DNA of 64,000 bases from Simmondsia chinensis (GCA_018398585.1 JAGTTD010000007.1:10505320-10569319); one strand, 5' to 3'; positions 42,201 to 54,330 are shown, counted from the stretch's first letter. Numbers and translations are program-made. Notes: a model not told the origin generated them from the sequence alone.

Positions 42201-45200
42201 CGGTTAAACTAGAAATGGATATATTTGTATACTGGTCCCAGTCTTTCATGTGAACTTGAGCATGCATTCATTTGCATTTTATTGACAGTATAACTAAAGA
42301 TTAGATATATACTTAAACCACATAAAATAATTAAATTTCAGGAGCTCCTAGTTTATGCTATTATATATATATATTTCATGAATGGTTCTAATTGTATTTT
42401 GCTTTATATTTTCGATTACATAGTGATATGGGGCTCGTATTAGTGTTTTGCAAATTGTATCTTCATGATCAGAGGAAGAACAAATTGTGAACATCACATT
42501 TTTCGGTGGTTCATTGGTCACATTTGCCTAGTTTGGAGCTAGGCTATTTATTATTTGTTGAGATGCTAGGCAGATCTATCCTTAGGAGACTCGTCTAACT
42601 CACTTTTCTCCTTACCATTGTTAAAAAAGAAACATGATCAGAGGAAGGTTGCTTTTAACATTTACTTATCTGAAGTTAATAAGTATAGTCTTCCTTTTTC
42701 TGTTTTACTAAGTTATATATGTTCTGTCATAGACGACAATGGGTGAGAGAAGAAGATCTGGCGAAGGATTTGAAGCTGCATTCAAAGCAACTTCGTAGGA
42801 CACTACGCTTTTTTGAGGAAGAAAAGCTGGTAATGAGAGACCACAGGAGAGAGGTTAGCGTTACTCTGAGTATGCTGTTTCATATTAATTTTTGTCATAT
42901 GTCCGGGCATGATTGTGTCCTAATGCATTTATTTGATGTCTGTTGAAGTTAGAGAACTCCTCAGCATTGTTTGGCTGAGGATTTGCATCCTGGCTCTATT
43001 ATTATTTTCCATCGTTGAGGTTTTCTACTTCGGGTCTTGAAGCAGGCCTATCTACTGGAGCCTTTTTCCTGAAAACGCACCTGTTTATCATAATTCCCCA
43101 AGATGGTGTCTTTCTCGGATTGAGGGTAACACTAGTAATCTAATTCTGCTGAGTTTCTCCCGGTCTACTTTAGAAAGCATCCATGGCATGTTAATTCTCA
43201 AATTGCATAAAGTAGTGACTTTTAAAAGATGAAGCTACTTAATAATAAATGATATTAGAATCCAATTAAGGAGTGCCTGTAACCATTGGAGAATTGGGTG
43301 TATCATAGTCAGCAGTTGCTCAAGGTAGAGACAAAGTGGATGATAGTATATGAGTGTGGAGTGACAATGAGGAGATAGAGAGAGATTATGTTACTATGAA
43401 ATGGGGGGAACACGATGAGAGGGGTGGGTGTAGCACCCATTGAAAAAAGGAGATGGACATGAGCTCCTTTGACAAAGCTGTCAGTATTTTGAGGGCTTCT
43501 CTGTTATTCTTTAGTGAATGATTTATTTCGTGACTGTGTGCGCTCATTACTGTGTAATTTTTCTGCTGTCCATTGTTTGCTTTCCTGAATGAGTTGCGTA
43601 ATGTTGTACTAAGTCCTGAGCACTATAGCAGTTAATTTCTAGTAAAGGCTTATAGGATGACTTTCTGTTGTGGGCTAAAAAGGGTTCTAGAAAGTTACTT
43701 GCCTCAATTTGACTTCAGCATAGACCTGATATTGTTAGCTACTTTAGCATCCTGACGAAATATTTATTTTATCATTTTTCTTGGAAACAGCTTTATTTGA
43801 TCGAAATGTTTATTTTATCAATTTTCTTGGAAACAGCTCTATTTGATTTGTTGATGATACCGACTTACTGAGTTTTACATCAGTAGGAGATATTTGTGTG
43901 ATGTCCTTTTTCTTTTCTTCTTTGAGGTCGCCACCTTTTTTATTTTAGTACTATTCTTTTGCTATCAAAAAAGAAAAAGAAAAAAAAAGAAGGATTCAAC
44001 CTTTCTCTTTTTTGTTGAACATTAATCCTGCGTACCAAAGACGACACCAACACGCCGTCACCGGATCCCATGAGAACTCCGAAGTTAAGTGTGCTTGGGC
44101 GAGAGTAGTACCAGGATGGGTGACCTCCTGGGAAGTCCTGACCCTCAGGTTGGGGGCACTGGGAAACAGCCTCTCTTCAGGTTAACACCCTGAAAGGGGA
44201 AGGCTGCGTACACCCGCCCCCCCCAGACCCTGCGTAGGCGGGAGCCCTTGAGGCACTGGGTATTCTCCTTTTTTATTAATCCTGCTTACTTTAAGTTTCT
44301 TAAATTACATGATATTTGTTAAAAGCAAGTTTTTAGAGGCACGACTACGAAAGGTCCCCATGACCGAGGCACAAGATTCAAGACTGTGGTGCACCGCTTA
44401 GATATGAGGTGCATGTAGTTAGAACTGCATATATCACTTACACTTCTGAGTTTTCTACTTAAAAACAAAGTACATCATGCCTTTTGAGCATGATATTTTA
44501 AATATCATAAAAATCACTCTATTTCATTTGCAGCTTGAGTTGGTAACTTCTGTCAAAAATCCCCTTATCACCAGAGTCCATAACTGGCTAAGCAGCCTTA
44601 TGCCATTAGATTGTCACTGATGATCTTAAATGCTGATCTTGAAAATGTTCTCCAGTGCTTTTGTTATTACTCTGCCCCATGGGGAGGGGTGGCGCGTAAC
44701 GTTAGCTCTGCCACCACTAAATCAGATGAATTTTTCTTCATTTCAGACACTTCGCAGCTGTTGAGAAGTAGACAAATGTACTATAGGAAATTACAGAGCT
44801 AGAGAACAGACATAGTAAAGCATTCAAATCCTTTACTGTGTCTCTTCTCCAATGATACATTTATGTAACGGTGCCCCATAACAAAGTAGTTTTGAGAAAT
44901 TCTAGTTTTCTGTTCTTTGAAGATCCAAAGGACTTTATGTGAAGGTATTTGTTCCACGAGCCCAATACCTTGACGAGCACCCTAATGAATAGGTTCTTCT
45001 AACCATAGGAGAATAACAAGAATTGAACAGACTATTATGTAAGGGGCCATATGGAATACAAGATGCCTGACAAGTCATTTTGCTAACTGTGGAAGATGAT
45101 AGGATAAGTTGTTTGATTCTAAGCTTTTCTGCCCCACTCTCTTTCTTTGTAAATGTGATACTTCAACATAATGTTTCTGTGCTGTAACTTGGACCACTTT

Positions 45201-48200
45201 TTGAATCTGTCGTATATTGTGCACATGAACCTTTCTTGATTCCTCAGAGGCTTTAAAGGGGAAAAAAGAGGTTCGTGATGTATTTCTTTCAATTGGCTGC
45301 TTGTAGTGGTAGAACTTTTGGCCAGGCCCTAACAAAGGCGTATTGTTGACACTCTCCAGAAATATTATATTTGATTAGAGTGTCTTGTAGTGTTTTCTAT
45401 TTACTAAAATCTTATACTTGTAATAGCTGTTTAACCATAATGTGTGTTAAGTATAAAACAAAAAAAACCTTGATAATGGACTGTGCAATTGACTGATTTT
45501 GATGGTTTTCCTTTCATATTGGAATAGGACGCTACTGATTTGTGGTCGAGATATGCACCTTCTCCATTGCATGTGATGTCATTAGTTAAAACCTGTGTGC
45601 TGTTTCTGCCATCGTTTATTATCTGTTTTACATTCTTGCAGACAGCAAAAGGTGCAAAGTTACACAATGCAGCTGTGGCTGCCACTGCTGATGGTCAGCA
45701 GTCTGCAAGAGAGGGGGAGGAAAAGATTAAGCTGCACACTCACTCATATTGTTGCTTAGACTATGCACAGGTTGCACCTTGGTACATGATGTGGCATTCC
45801 TCTTTGTTATTACGAAATTCTTTCTGTGGAAGTTTCCTGCTCAAGGGAAGTTCACCCTGATCTTGCTAGTTTTTCTCTTAAGATCAATTTAGAAAGACAA
45901 GTTCAATATAGATGCCAAATATGAAATAGTTTTGACTGATTATACTAAATACCAAAATGCCATATAATATGGATACCGAATTATATGAACAATAAATTGC
46001 AATAATACCTCCATAACAAAATACTGAATACCAATTTGGCTAAGTTAATTCCGTATTAATCAGTAAATTACAGATTATCCTCACTATAGGGTTTTTAAAT
46101 TGGAAATAATGTAGGCTAAAAGATTGGAACTGCCCAAGAATTTTGGATTGCTATGGTTTTTCAAACTTGATCCATGCCCATGGCTTGTTGGATAATCGTA
46201 AAAAGTAAACTTTTGGTAATTATGAAACCTTTAGCAATTCTGAACCATAAAGTTTCAGTTATTTTGGTATTAGACCCTTTTTTCCCCTAAAAACTATTCA
46301 GTAACCAAATAGTTTATTGGTATTATATCAAATACCAAACAGCAAAAAAGAAAATTTGATAACCAAAAATGTTGGTATGGTATTTTTATTATTTTGTGGC
46401 TTTCCTCTCTCCTAACTTTTTCAGCAAGATCCTAAGTTTTTTTCCAAGAGGTTTATGAAATTACTTAATGACCAAATCATTGATCGGTATTGTGTCAGAT
46501 ATCGAATGGCAAAGAAATAAATTGTTTATGGTACAATATTTTGGTTGGTTTTGGGGTTTGCTCTTTTTTTATTTTTTTAGTATGAATCCAAGTGCTTTGA
46601 GGTTTAGAAAGTTGGCAATTGTTTGGGCATTCACTGGAGATATGACATGAAATATTGCTCTACTTATCTTCTTATTGTCATTGTGGATAGGAAGCGATAG
46701 AGATAAGTCAATGACCGGTTGGACACGATAGAAATTGAGACACCTTTTTTTGCCTGTATATACAAGTCTTCGTTTTGCTTCATGTGGACGTGGTTCTCAT
46801 AAAGTGGAAGTATGTGTCAGATCTATGATGTTGTACGGTACAGACTGCATCGAATGAAGAAGAAACTGAAAGATGAGTTAGAGAGCAAGAACACGATCCA
46901 GGAGTACATATGTCCCAACTGTGGAAAAAGGTTTCAGCCACAACTTCCTTTTGTTTGAAGTATCTATGCGTTTGTGTTTTCATGTAAATAGATTTCCCGG
47001 TGTTTTGTGGCAGATATAATGCGCTGGATGCAGCAAGACTTGTTTCCATGGAAGACGAATATTTTCACTGTGAAAGTTGTAATGGAGAATTAATGGCAGA
47101 GAGTGACAAGTTAGCTGTTCAGGAATTAGGAGATGGTGATGACAATGCCAGGAGGCGCCGCCGTGAAAAGCTAAAAGAGATGCTTCAGAAAATTGAGGTT
47201 TGTAAATCAATTCCGAAAATTACTTGTGTGCATTGTAATAGTTCTTGGATCCTTCCACTAATTCTGTGCATAGAAATGTGCTGTGGGGCTGTTGTAGTTT
47301 GACTGACTTATGGTATGAGATTGTAAAAACATGAACCGTATTATCTCACAAGCATTTTATTACAAATTGAGCTGGTCCAATAGGCGCTGTATTCATCGTG
47401 GTCAATGAATTCCCTTTTTGAAAGCTATAGTCGGAAGGTCCAGAAAGTATAAAATTTATGTAGTTGAACCTTTGCCAAAAGGACAGGTATTAGCAGCCAA
47501 ACTAATCAATGTCTAATAAACTGCCGTTCCAATTGAACTCAAAGGAGGGGATTGTATTTTTAGTGTGTTTGTTTTGAGTTCCAAATACCAAACTTGTGGA
47601 GATCCAATCACGATCTTATAATCAAAATTAGAATAAGGATTCTCAATCAATTCCTTTACCCCTCGTTCTTCGAGAATCAAAAAGATCTTTTTCAAGTTCA
47701 AATTTCTTCTCTGAACTCTTCATAGGTTTCTGACGGAAGTATCTTTGAAGGTAACTTTTTACTTGGTATACCTTTTAGGTTTATTGGTATGCAAGCACAC
47801 CTTGATTCAGCATATGAGTTGGCTTCGGAGCCACTAGGTCAAGCATTTACCCCATAAATGATCTGGTAATACTTGATCATAGCCCACGTGTTCCTCCTTT
47901 TCTACCCTAGCTAATAATGCACACTCCATCATCTTTCCTCTTAAACATTATCAAACCTAGCTGTGCCCTCACTTTGACCCAATTGATCCCACCACCATGT
48001 AAGAGAGAGAGGAACAGGGAAGGGATTGAATCCGATCATGGCTTGTGGTTGAGAGATTGAGGAAATGGGGCATCGCAGGCATCACATAAGGGGTTGTGGA
48101 AAAGCAAGATGTTTGAGCAACTTTCTTGTCTTGAAGCCAACTTGGATAAGTGTAGCATCTTAGGATTGCACTTGATAACTTGACTGTTTGCATGTACTTC

Positions 48201-51200
48201 CCGCAGCTAATTGTGAGGCACAACAATCACCTCCTAGATCTTTTAGGTAATGCTGTTGGGTTGCAATGCTTACTCTACTTTTTGGAAGCTTGTGACTGTG
48301 TGGGAACACAATTTCATGTGTGGCCGTCTGAGTCTTGCCTTTCTAGTATTTCAATATAACACTCGTCTTTCTTGAAGATCTCAATTTCAAAGTGCATTGA
48401 TTGTACTGTGAGGTTAGAAACGGACATGAACCATTGATTATGGATGTGGTTTGCTAGCCACCCGAGCAAGGGGGATTGTGGATTGGTCATGCGGTGTCTT
48501 CAAACATTTCTCTTTCGGCAAAATGGATATGGTGATTTCTTAATTAACCTAGCTCTATCAAGGATAAGTATGGCCTCGAAGAGAACAAGGGGGATGATGG
48601 AATTAAATAACGGTTATATTTCGGATTTTTGACTAGCTGTTACATAATTGTGCTTTTGTAACAACCTTCATAATGCACCAACACGCCGTCACCAGATCCC
48701 ATTAGAGCTCCGAAGTTAAGCGTGCTTGGGCGAAAGTAATACCAGGATGGGTGACCTCCTGGGAAGTCCTCACCCTCAGGTTGGGGGCGATGGGAAACAG
48801 CCTCTCTTTAGGTTAACACCCTGAAGGGGGACGGCTGCGTATATCCGCCCCCCCCAGACCCTGCGTAGACGGGAGCCCTTGAGGCACTGGGTATGTAATA
48901 TATATATATATATAAATATGTTGACATGTAAAAGTTATCCAAGGGTTTGAAATTAATAACTGAATGACTTTCTGTTCTAATATTATAAATAGGGCTTAAA
49001 AGCAACTTATATTTCCTACAAATACTGAGCGGAGTTGAATCTTTAATGCAAAGTCAGTGACGTCATGCAAACACGACCGCTCTACTGCCTACGTCCGTGA
49101 TTGCAATTGCGATTTCCTTCAATGGTAGGATGTTAGGTTGGTGGATATAGACGGTGGTTCCCCATGAAAGCTTATGACATCTCTAGTCTTGTTCATCCCC
49201 ACATACAAGTTGAACTTGGTGTTGGTAATCCTATTTGATTTTGGTAAGCCACCTGAGGTAAAAAGGTGTTGACCATTTTCACTTTTTTATAGATTCTCCA
49301 GTATTCATATCTGCCCCATGAGTGTATTCCCCTTGACATTTTCTTGGAATCTATACTGCACAAAAATCTGACAATTACTGGATTAGTTAAGTCTACATGG
49401 TTAGGCCATGTTGCATGTAGTACACAAACATAAAATAGATCTATTCCAACATGTAAGAGTTTGACGATGACAAACAACTCTTATATTAATGGGTATATAT
49501 TGAGGCATTTTGGGTGTTTGATCATAATATACTGGTATTTTAGTAACTATGTTGGTGGGTACAGGTGAAGATAAGAAAGCATAACCTAGGCGTTACAATG
49601 ATGCACATACCAGGTGTACCCGCACCACATACCATATCCACTTGAAATGGGGTGGATATCTAGAGGTGCCGGCCTAAAAGGGTAAATGTAATTCCAATAC
49701 AGTGTGGTACCATAACTGTTTTGAGTTTCAAGTTGAAGGGGGATGTTTGTTTTTCTATCCGGATTCATTTCATGTGCCCTCGACATAGCCTTCCTTTAGG
49801 GTAGCACCTGCTTATACGGGAGCAATTGAGGCATTGGGTTTGTTGTTGTTGTTGAAGGTTTAGTTGCATCAGCTTTGAATTATGCGGTTGACACCTGGAG
49901 TTTATTTCGGTTTTGGTCTTCGCAAATCACGATGCAATTATTTCACTGTTGCATTTTTCTTATTGCCTACTATATTTTAATTTGTTCTTGGACAAATGCG
50001 AAATTTCTTTGAATATAGGTCCAGCTTAAGCCACTGGTTGAACAGCTGAACAGAGTGAAAGATCTGCCAGTCCCTGAATTTGGAAATCTGCTGGCATGGG
50101 AAGCTAGAGCAAGTGCTGCTGGTCGTGGTCTTGCTGGTGATTCAAGTGCAAATGATGCCTCTAGAGGGGCTCAGGGGCTGGGTGGAACGCCAATGCCTTT
50201 TGTTGGGGAGACAAAGGTAACCCGCTGGTCTGCATATCAATTAGAATTATTCCTTCTTTCATTCTTGTGTTAACTCTTGAGTGGCCATGATTGTAACCAC
50301 TGGTGCACTTTAGTGCTTGCTTTTGAGCTGATATTTTCCCTATTTGTTCAAATGAGAGTGATGGAAATTTTACCCAATCCCATTGGTTATTCATCCAAAT
50401 TGATCTATTTATCGTGCTGCATTTAGATGTAGAAAAGTAGATATTAAATAATTTCTGATGTAGATGTTCATACCCGGTTATGATTTTGGTCGTATTTGGG
50501 TGGCATAGCTGGGATTTTGTAGCACAAAAGATGCAACCCCTTGGTCATCTGTCCCTCTCATCTTCCTTTCTCTCTTTGTCTACGGCCTGCTTTCCCTACC
50601 CTTGTTATTGCAACACCAAAACCGCTACCATCGCGACCATCAGCACTGGCTACGTTCATCCCTTATCGGCATTATTACTTCTGCCCATATGTCATTAAGC
50701 TAGATTTAATTGGTCTTTGACTATGGTTGGGTATCTTTCACCTGAAAGTTATCTATTTGGTTTGAGTTCTGATTGAAGCAATTGGATTTTTCCTGCGGAT
50801 CAGGGGTGAGTCAGTTTTTAAATGGGTTGGATATGGGTGGACCTAGATCCAACTTATTGTCATTCCTATCTTCTGTCTATCTTAGCATAAGGAGTCAAAA
50901 CGTCCTTTTTAAATCAAGCAAATATCTTTGCAGACGTCCTTTTTAAATCAAGCAAATATCTTTGCTTTTGGCCTATCTCCAATGTCTATTGGTTACTGGC
51001 AGGTCGAAGTTGCATTTTCTGGTGTACAAGCTAAGGAGGAGGACACGAAATCTGGAACTGCAAATGAACCGATGAAGGTGTTGCCTCCATGGATGATCAA
51101 GCAAGGTATGAACCTTACAAAGGAGCAGCGCGGTGAGGTGAAGCAGGAATCAAAGATGGAAGGTGGTTCAGCATCTGCAGGATTATCAGATGATAAGAAG

Positions 51201-53153
51201 TCCACCGTTGGAAAAGAAGATGCAAAGAGTTTACAGGTATGAAAATGCACTACATTTTTGGTTTTCTTTGGACATAGAACAAGTTGAAGGAAAAAATAGA
51301 AAAGCAAAATAGTAGACGAGAGAGAAAGTAAAGAAAAATTACTGTCCTCATTATGCTTCCAAATGAGGGAGATTCTATAAAGGCAGCTTAGTTAGAGCTC
51401 TAACTGTTTCCTACAAGGAATTATGACTTTCCTCTCTTCCTTTTTTTTTTTTTTTTTTTTTTTATAAAGAAAAATGATAATTATCACTTAATATTTTTCC
51501 CCAACTTTCCGTCCTAGGTTTTTTTCCTTCTCATTTTTTTTATGTAGAAAATCTTAGGAAGATGATTTCCCTAAAAGTTCTCCTTCCTCCAAATTTTCCA
51601 AAGTCCAGACCTAACCTTACAGATCTTTTTGGGTGTACTGATGGCCCTGTGATATTATCTGTTGTAGGATGAGTACCTTAAAGCTTATTATGCGGCTCTT
51701 TACCAAAGGCAAAGGGAGCAAGAAGAAGCTGAAAAGAGGCCGCAGGAGTCGTCAAGTGGACAAGTTTCTGAAAATGGCAGCTCATCCCATCGTCAAGTTG
51801 GCATGAAGTCCAAACGTGATGATGATGAGGGTGACGATGATGTTGAATGGGAGGAGGCTGCTGCAGCAGGTGGTTGTTTACCTTCAGTAAATTGCTGTCA
51901 TTGCTGCTTTAATTTATGGTTGCAAATAGGGTAATTCTCTCATGCATGAGCTAAGGCTTTGCTTGACTGAAGTGTGTCCTAATAATTTTAACAACCAATG
52001 AAAAGCAGTCTAAGCCTGCAATACAGGGACTTGTTACGTTGAATTGCATAATCTTGTTAATAGTTGTAAGAGGTTTGCGAGTAGCTGCAGATTAGGTCAA
52101 CAACAGACCTACTTTCTGCAGAAGGCATTGGAATAGTTAGAATTGCAGCGTTGGACATCTTGGAAATAAGGGTAACTTGATTGTCACAAAATTATGCCAA
52201 TGGGATTCTTTTGGCCGTATATTAGGCATGTTAGCAAGAACAGAGCAGAAGCTGATAAAAAGGAATCTTCATGTAGTGAAATTGCAGTTTGTTGTAGTGT
52301 CACGAGTGTAGGTTGTTGAGGATGTTACAAATGGATTCCTGCGATAGCATTTGGTTTTTGGGTTGATTTTAAGCTCTATGTTCATAAATGTTTGAATGAA
52401 ACGCCACATAATCATTTAGTATCTTTTTTATGGTCTTTATCATGTAAGCATATTTATAAGTGGTTACGATGCATGCTAAAGTTATGGTACGGGATAGTTG
52501 GGGGAAAAGCTAACGGCAAGAGGCAAGGCGGCAAGACTTGTTCATATAATCAAATCAAGTAAATATGGATAACCTTTATGCAATTGCCGAGACGTGGGAG
52601 TAATGTGGGTTTCACTCAACTTCTTGCAAACAGTAGGCTTAAAACAACCTGTTTTTGGCAAGTTCCTAAGACCAACTTGTATTTCCTCGAAGCCTGATTT
52701 TGAATGCAAGATTATGAACGGTAATTTGGTTGCTTTATTGTTGCTTGCATTACGTATATTGCTTTATTTGACTTGGGTTATGTAAATATTGTTCCTTTCG
52801 GTGTAGGGTTGGGAAAACCCTCTCTACCGGCTGGCACCCTGTAGGGGTAGGCTGTGTACATCTTATCCTTCTTAGATCCTACCTTGGTGGGAGCCTCTTT
52901 GAGGCATTGGGTGGTGGTGGTTGTATTGTGAACTGTAATTTGATTCCATTGCCCAATCGAATTGGTGGTTTCTACTGTGTGTGTGGCTCTTTTTGCTTTT
53001 TCCAGACTGTTTACTGATCTAATACTCTCCTACTCGGTTATGGTTTGATCTTATGCAGGGAACACCTCTGAAACTTACAAGGTGAATGACCTGAATGTTC
53101 AAGCTGATGCTACAGCAGATGACGAGGACGATGTTGAATGGGAAGACGGTTGA
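39290..53153 (+). CDS. Transcription initiation factor IIE subunit alpha (TFIIE-alpha)
   Basis: TFIIE-alpha pairs with TFIIE-beta in the nucleus, recruits and regulates TFIIH at RNA polymerase II promoters, and helps open DNA. Ten exons with GT-AG introns were assembled: 39290-39312, 39419-39541, 42733-42853, 45642-45770, 46821-46930, 47014-47197, 50019-50216, 51003-51236, 51668-51869 and 53059-53153. Together they give 1419 nt, 472 residues plus stop, close to the plant family length. The start MSIEPFNRLVKLAARAFYDD matches the conserved plant N-terminus. Residues about 9-120 form the TFE/IIE-alpha winged helix (VREEDLAKDLKLHSKQLRR). The C4 zinc ribbon has C163, C166, C188 and C191 (CPNCGKR, HCESCNGEL). 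A WMIKQGM motif lies in exon 8, and acidic EWEE / EWED patches near 425-440 and at the C-terminus are the expected TFIIH-contact type. All phases join without a stop, so the gene appears intact. Confidence 0.95.
39542..42732 (+). other. TFIIE-alpha intron 2 (3.2 kb) with a gypsy fragment
   Basis: It starts GTATTTG and ends CATAG. It contains a minus-strand gypsy 3' fragment (40150-40930) and a 28-bp tandem pair (TTAGTAAAAGCTACTAATTT unit, 40543-40600). The rest (41000-42730) is AT-rich, with no recognised gene or repeat. Confidence 0.8.
40150..40930 (-). mobile_element. Ty3/gypsy 3' fragment (polyprotein end and LTR) in intron 2
   Basis: The minus strand near 40790-40720 encodes an end-of-polyprotein segment of the LEDE/LRTRxxFLEEG type (TCGAGGACGAATTTCTCTCG). 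A QPLADNGSWR-like tail follows, then an AT-rich LTR-like stretch (40600-40150) with a TATTTAAAGAG box. Only the 3' portion is present. The exact LTR limits were not identified. Confidence 0.5.
42854..45641 (+). other. TFIIE-alpha intron 3 with a 5S-headed SINE
   Basis: The intron runs from GTTAGC to TTGCAG. It holds the complete 5S-rRNA-headed SINE at 44036-44274 and AT-rich intronic sequence with no other recognised feature. Confidence 0.85.
44036..44274 (+). mobile_element. 5S rRNA-derived SINE with LINE-like (Angio-domain) tail, copy 1
   Basis: Positions 44046-44140 match plant 5S rRNA: CACCGGATCCCATGAGAACT, CCGAAGTTAAGTGTGCTTGG, GCGAGAGTAGTACCAGGATG and GGTGACCTCCTGGGAAGTCC, including the box A, intermediate and box C region of the type-1 pol III promoter. 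The tail (about 44150-44274) reads GGGAAACAGCCTCTCTTCAG, AAGGCTGCGTACACCCGCC, CAGACCCTGCGTAGGCGGGA and GAGGCACTGGGTATTC, then CTCCTTTTTT. This closely resembles Au/Angio-domain SINE ends and the 3' end of the RTE LINE in this window. Flanking ATTAATCCTGCGTAC (44021-44035) and ATTAATCCTGCTTAC (44275-44289) are a 15-bp target duplication with one mismatch, proving retrotransposition as one unit. It is not a working 5S gene: positions just before CACCGG differ and the 3' end is replaced. Confidence 0.88.
45771..46820 (+). other. TFIIE-alpha intron 4, with a possible hAT-like relic
   Basis: Between about 45940 and 46540, short motifs such as AATACCAAA, AACCATAAA, TTTGGTAT and their complements recur, like the subterminal zones of hAT elements. 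No ends or target duplication were found. Confidence 0.35.
48676..48900 (+). mobile_element. 5S rRNA-derived SINE, copy 2
   Basis: It is nearly identical in layout to copy 1 from CACCAACACGCCGTCACC to GAGGCACTGGGTAT. The 5S head (about 48678-48770) keeps CCGAAGTTAAGCGTGCTTGG and GGATGGGTGACCTCCTGGGA. The tail has GGGAAACAGCCTCTC, GGCTGCGTATATCCGCC and CAGACCCTGCGTAGACGGGA. It ends in an AT-repeat (48894-48915) rather than T6. The two copies differ at roughly a tenth of sites by eye, so they are separate, old insertions of one family. No convincing target duplication was found for this copy. Confidence 0.85.
49786..49856 (+). mobile_element. LINE/SINE 3' tail fragment with (GTT)n
   Basis: The fragment reads ATAGCCTTCC, GCTTATACGGGAGCAATTGA and GGCATTGGGTTTGTTGTTGT. 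It matches the last ~60 bp of the RTE LINE, ending in GTT repeats as that LINE does. It is strongly 5' truncated. Confidence 0.6.
50217..51002 (+). other. TFIIE-alpha intron 7 with a 34-bp tandem duplication
   Basis: ACGTCCTTTTTAAATCAAGC and the following AAATATCTTTGC occur twice in tandem, starting at 50900 and 50934, about 70 bp before the exon 8 acceptor. Otherwise nothing is recognised. Confidence 0.75.
51440..51463. repeat. Poly(T) tract in TFIIE-alpha intron 8
   Basis: About 23 T bases lie within intron 8 (51237-51667). Confidence 0.8.
52797..52926 (+). mobile_element. LINE/SINE 3' tail in TFIIE-alpha intron 9
   Basis: The fragment contains GGGTTGGGAAAACCCTCTCT, GTAGGCTGTGTACATCTTAT, CTACCTTGGTGGGAGCCTC and GAGGCATTGGGTGGTGGTGG. 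This is the same 3' domain as the 5S-headed SINEs and the RTE LINE, without a recognisable head. Confidence 0.65.
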
Positions 53154-53480
53154 ATGCTATGTTAGTGTGGAGAGCCTGTGCCCTTTCATTATGCGAACTC
53201 AGTTATGAGAGTCGACATATGTGTCTGAAGGTTGGCCTAGGCTATTATTTAAGATCCGTCTTTGTTTACAATCTAGTTTGAAGTATCCAGTTGTCACATT
53301 AATATTCAAGTACCCTTGTACGACACTGGTACCTTAGGGAAGAATGAAGAATCAGAGTAACTTTGAACCACACTGTCACTCTTTCCAAGAAATGTCGAGT
53401 TGTATAGTACTTGCTGCTTGAATACTGTATAGCCCCTGAAACCTTTGTGCTTTATTTTGAAGCTTCAAGGACATTGTTCC
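53154..53480 (+). other. Probable 3' UTR of TFIIE-alpha
   Basis: This is unique-looking sequence directly after the TGA at 53151-53153. No canonical AATAAA signal is obvious. The UTR end is a guess. Confidence 0.4.
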
Positions 53481-53631
53481 TATCAAGTTACTGACTGGTT
53501 GTCATTTTTGTCCGTTTCAAGCCTCCAGTGTTTTATAGGAAAATTATTTTTACATTAAGAATGTTTCGTAGTGTAAAATATTAAGTGGTATGGTATTGAA
53601 GTTCGCTTTTAAATTTGCGGTACTTGTGTTT

Positions 53632-53735
53632 TTCAGCCTCTACCTTGTAAGGGTAAGATTGTACATTTCACCCTCCCTAGATCCTACCTTAGGCAGGAGC
53701 CTTTTTGGGCACCGGGTTTTTGTTGTGTTCTCTTT
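53632..53735 (+). mobile_element. LINE/SINE 3' tail downstream of TFIIE-alpha
   Basis: It contains CAGCCTCTACCTTGTAAGGG, CACCCTCCCTAGATCCTACC, GGCAGGAGCCTTTTTGGGCA and CCGGGTTTTTGTTGT. It is a diverged copy of the same 3' domain. Confidence 0.6.
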
Positions 53736-54330
53736 TTCAGATGCACTGTCGCATCCCTTATTGTATGTACTCCTATGGTTGAAATTGGCATTAATGTCTT
53801 CTTGGCTTGATTTCTGCCCTTTCTTTGATGATAGTGTGATAAACAGGAGGAGTGTATGAGCTAAGTTAGCCCTGAAGCCCTCGTACATCTCCAAGGAGCT
53901 TATATGAGTCAGGGTCGGCTTGGGATTTAAACAAGTCAAATTAAGTCGAGCTTGAGCTTGTTAGGCTTGAGGCTAGATTTGCTAACATTTTGCTTGGCCA
54001 TAAGGTGCAACTTAATGCTCACCAAGCCTGAAAACTTTTGAGACTGAGCTCGTCTCATCATAGGCTTGAGTTTTGCGTGGTGTGGTTGGATTTGAACCTA
54101 CCTTGATCAGCTCCAAGCTAAGCTTGCCCTTGTTTAGTGCTTATAGGCACGTTTAGCTCATTTACACTTATTTTGGCTAAATTTAATTTGGTACATTTAA
54201 AATCATAATTTATGATTCCTTTAGGCATTGTTTATTCTTGAGAACCTCTAAGCTTAGGTGCTACAAGTCAACTTGTATAACTAAACTAGAAAGCCTAATG
54301 ATAATCTGTCAAAGTCAAAATGTTTGAGAG

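Larger units (their letters stand above)
47198..50018 (+). other. TFIIE-alpha intron 6 with 5S-headed SINE and LINE tail
   Basis: The intron runs from GTTTGT to ATATAG. It holds the second 5S-headed SINE (48676-48900) and a LINE-type 3' tail with (GTT)n (49786-49856). Other intron sequence is not recognised. Confidence 0.85.

Noticed and set aside
44046..44140. A functional 5S rRNA gene
   Set aside because: The match stops before the natural 3' end and passes into a SINE tail, bases near the 5' end differ, there is no tandem array, and target duplications bracket the larger unit.
48678..48770. Cassandra-type TRIM (5S sequence in LTRs)
   Set aside because: No LTR pair, primer-binding site or polypurine tract is present around either 5S segment; the unit ends in a LINE-like tail and has a single SINE-type target duplication at copy 1.
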